Source: Arsenicicoccus piscis
GTDB lineage: Bacteria; Actinomycetota; Actinomycetes; Actinomycetales; Dermatophilaceae
DNA: 64,000 bases
Direction: 5' to 3'
Assembly: GCF_022568835.1 (NCBI RefSeq)
Contig: NZ_JAKZHV010000002.1
Coordinates: 124,001 to 188,000 of the forward strand
The notes beneath the pieces were generated by a model. The model searched no databases, was not told the DNA's origin, and saw only the letters and a list, made by a program, of their open reading frames with translations. Positions 62,437-64,000 of this stretch are shown here, piece by piece. The translations under genes and the position numbers were made by a program. Position 1 is the first letter of the stretch. Each line of letters starts with the position of its first letter.

Positions 62437-63441
62437 TCAATCGGTGGTCAGGGCGGTCTCAGCATCCGGGCACACCCGGTAGTGGTAGTCGTGGTGCCGG
62501 GCGAACCCCAGGGATCCGTAGAGCGCGAGCGCCGGTGCGTTGTCCGCCAGCACCTGCAGGTAGACCCATCGCGCACCGTCCGCGGCCGCGCGGTCCAGCG
62601 CCGCCCGGCTGAGCAGCCGCCCGAGCTCACGACCCCGCCACCGAGGCGCGACCTCCAGCGTGGACAGGCCCGCCCAGTCGTCGGTGCGGACCAGGCGGGC
62701 GACGCCGACCGGCTCGACCGCTCCCCCGGCGTGGGTCCAGCGGGCGGTGAGGTAGTCGGCGGGCACCGTCTCGGCCTCGACGATGCGGGGGTGGTCCGCC
62801 GCCCGACCGAGCAGCGCCAGGTGGTCGGCGTCCGGTCGCGGCGGCCAGGTGAGGGTCAGCTCGGGCGGTGTGCCGACGGGGGTCGGCGCGGGTGGGAGGG
62901 GAAGCGCCGCGGTCATCAGGCAGGTCGGGGTGCGCAGCTCCCACCCGCGCTCCTCCAGCAGGGCGTCGAGCGCCGGGTCGGCACGCCCCGGCACGACCTG
63001 GACCACCGGCACGAGGCCGGCCTCGCGACAGATCCTGGCAGCACGGTCTACGGCATCGGGGAGGGGGACGCCCGGGTCGCCCAGGGCCAGGACGGAGTTC
63101 GCCCGGCTGGAGCCACCGTGCGAGAGGCGCGCGACCCAGCCGCCGATGCGAACGTTGCGGACGCCCGGCCAGCCACGCAGGGCCAGCCGCTCGAGGTCGT
63201 CGGGCGACGACCGGGCCACGACCCTGCGCGGAGGCACGACGCGGACGGCGACGAGGTCTACCCGCTCGAGGGTGATCGGCGGTCCGTCGTCCGGCGCCAC
63301 GACCAGCGGGTCGGGCGGGGTGCCGCCGGCGAGGAGCCGGCCGATGACGTCGGTGGCGCTACCGTCCGGCAACCGGCGGCGCACCGCGACCCGGCTGCCC
63401 TCGGGGTAGCGGCGTTCGCGCACGGCGAGGTCGGTGCTCAC
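62437..63441 (-). CDS. GNAT-family acetyltransferase (Rv0428c-like)
   Basis: A 334-residue protein with a C-terminal GNAT domain: VARLVRTDDWAGLSTLEVAPRWRGRELGRLLSRAALDRAAADGARWVYLQVLADNAPALALYGSLGF is the acetyl-CoA binding core. The N-terminal region (residues 1-90, RERRYPEGSRVAVRRRLPDGSATDVIGRLL) resembles the SH3-like domain of the Rv0428c group. The GTG at 63439-63441 overlaps the stop of the preceding permease by 4 bases. The stop lies 31 bases before the ilvB leader, so the ilvB promoter must overlap this gene's end. Substrate unknown. Confidence 0.8.
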   Translation of the reverse strand: MSTDLAVRERRYPEGSRVAVRRRLPDGSATDVIGRLLAGGTPPDPLVVAPDDGPPITLERVDLVAVRVVPPRRVVARSSPDDLERLALRGWPGVRNVRIGGWVARLSHGGSSRANSVLALGDPGVPLPDAVDRAARICREAGLVPVVQVVPGRADPALDALLEERGWELRTPTCLMTAALPLPPAPTPVGTPPELTLTWPPRPDADHLALLGRAADHPRIVEAETVPADYLTARWTHAGGAVEPVGVARLVRTDDWAGLSTLEVAPRWRGRELGRLLSRAALDRAAADGARWVYLQVLADNAPALALYGSLGFARHHDYHYRVCPDAETALTTD

Positions 63442-64000
63442 GCCGGCACGGACACCTGCGAGAGCACCTCGGGCCAGTGCTGGTCGAGACGGCGACCGCC
63501 CGCGCGGATGCCGAGGACCAGCACCGCGACGCCCTCGGCGACGGCGACGAGGAGCGCGACCCAGGCGAGCCACGACGCCTCGATGACCAGAGCGGTGATG
63601 ACCAGGGCGAGGACGGGGACGACCGCGACGAACACGCCGAGGGACGACAGGGCGAACGACACGAGCCCCTGGATCCCACCGACGTTGTTGCCGCTGAACG
63701 CGCTGGCCCCCGGCGGGGGTGCGGTGCCCTGGAAGATCGAGCCGACCCACGAGCTCACGCCGAAGCCGGCGAGGTAGGTGATGACGACGACCGCAAGCAC
63801 GTGCGGCAGGTAGCTCCACAGGCCCGAGTAGACGAAGGCGGCGACCAGCGCGACCGTGATCACCGGCGCCGTGAAGGTCATGATCGCGAGCACCCGGCCC
63901 CACCGGTCGTCCACGCCCCGGATCCCGCTGCTGACGTGTGTCCACAGCGCAGAGCCGTCGTAGGACAGGTCCGCCCCGACGCCCTGCGCGCACATCCACG
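63438..64000 (-). CDS. ABC-2-type transporter permease-like protein, 5'-truncated
   Basis: The C-terminal part (about 187 residues) of a membrane protein; the reading frame runs off the right edge without a start. It begins in the window with MCAQGVGADLSYDGSALWTHVSSGIRGVDDRWGR, which resembles the loop before the last helices of ABC-2-type permeases, and has four hydrophobic segments. It ends EVLSQVSVPA and overlaps the GNAT start by 4 bases. The ATPase partner is presumably beyond the window. Confidence 0.6.
   Translation of the reverse strand, partial: WMCAQGVGADLSYDGSALWTHVSSGIRGVDDRWGRVLAIMTFTAPVITVALVAAFVYSGLWSYLPHVLAVVVITYLAGFGVSSWVGSIFQGTAPPPGASAFSGNNVGGIQGLVSFALSSLGVFVAVVPVLALVITALVIEASWLAWVALLVAVAEGVAVLVLGIRAGGRRLDQHWPEVLSQVSVPA

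Overview
The window is a 64 kb piece of a high-GC actinobacterial chromosome. The gene content and order (mutM-rnc-rpmF-DUF177-coaD-rsmD-recG; leuD-leuC-ndgR; tRNA-Glu/tRNA-Gln near gltX; cofC; HU with a lysine-rich tail) fit a member of the Micrococcales, perhaps an Intrasporangiaceae-like organism. That placement is from recognised synteny and families only; no tree or search was run. No integrase, transposase, phage gene or CRISPR array is visible.

Layout. 1-14 kb is housekeeping: DNA repair (mutM, recG), ribosome and RNA (rnc, rpmF, rsmD, rpmB), cofactors (coaD, thiL), cell wall and lipid (ddl, gpsA, plsC), a DhaL-type kinase and an F420 gene (cofC at 14.1 kb). 14.8-18.9 kb holds HU, leuD, leuC and the IclR-type ndgR. 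18.9-23.3 kb is an accessory catabolic island: a GntR/FadR regulator divergent from a FAH-family enzyme, an alpha/beta hydrolase, a metal-dependent amidohydrolase and a DUF1636 protein. It has operator-like repeats and ends at a strong terminator and tRNA-Glu. 23.3-31.6 kb has tRNA-Glu, tRNA-Gln, a secreted S1 protease, a HAD hydrolase, glnS convergent with gltX, a lipoprotein, a second FAH-family gene and a DUF1992 gene. 31.6-40.1 kb has a conserved actinobacterial protein, cimA, an orphan AbiEi-like antitoxin gene, a Tat-exported phospholipase C, ilvE and leuB.

40.2-54.8 kb is a compact and apparently complete selenium locus: selA-selB, selC (tRNA-Sec, anticodon TCA), selD with a 4-nt-overlapping rhodanese gene, and a coupled operon fdhA-fdhB-nrfD-formate/oxalate-type MFS transporter. 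fdhA is read through an in-frame TGA (Sec197). Eleven nucleotides after that TGA is a perfect 7-bp stem with a GGUCU loop, which is the bacterial SECIS signature. Together these genes make selenophosphate, charge and deliver selenocysteine, and use it in a membrane-anchored formate dehydrogenase with a likely formate transporter.

54.8-64 kb has thpR, a lipoprotein, a LysE exporter, an SPFH-domain protein, a repeat- and hairpin-rich gene-free stretch of nearly 1 kb, and the ilvB-ilvN-ilvC operon. In front of ilvB sit a nine-codon leader ORF (MANILVLP) and an intrinsic terminator, a classical branched-chain amino acid attenuator. The right edge has a GNAT acetyltransferase and a truncated ABC-2-type permease. 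Branched-chain amino acid genes recur through the window (leuCD, cimA, ilvE, leuB, ilvBNC).
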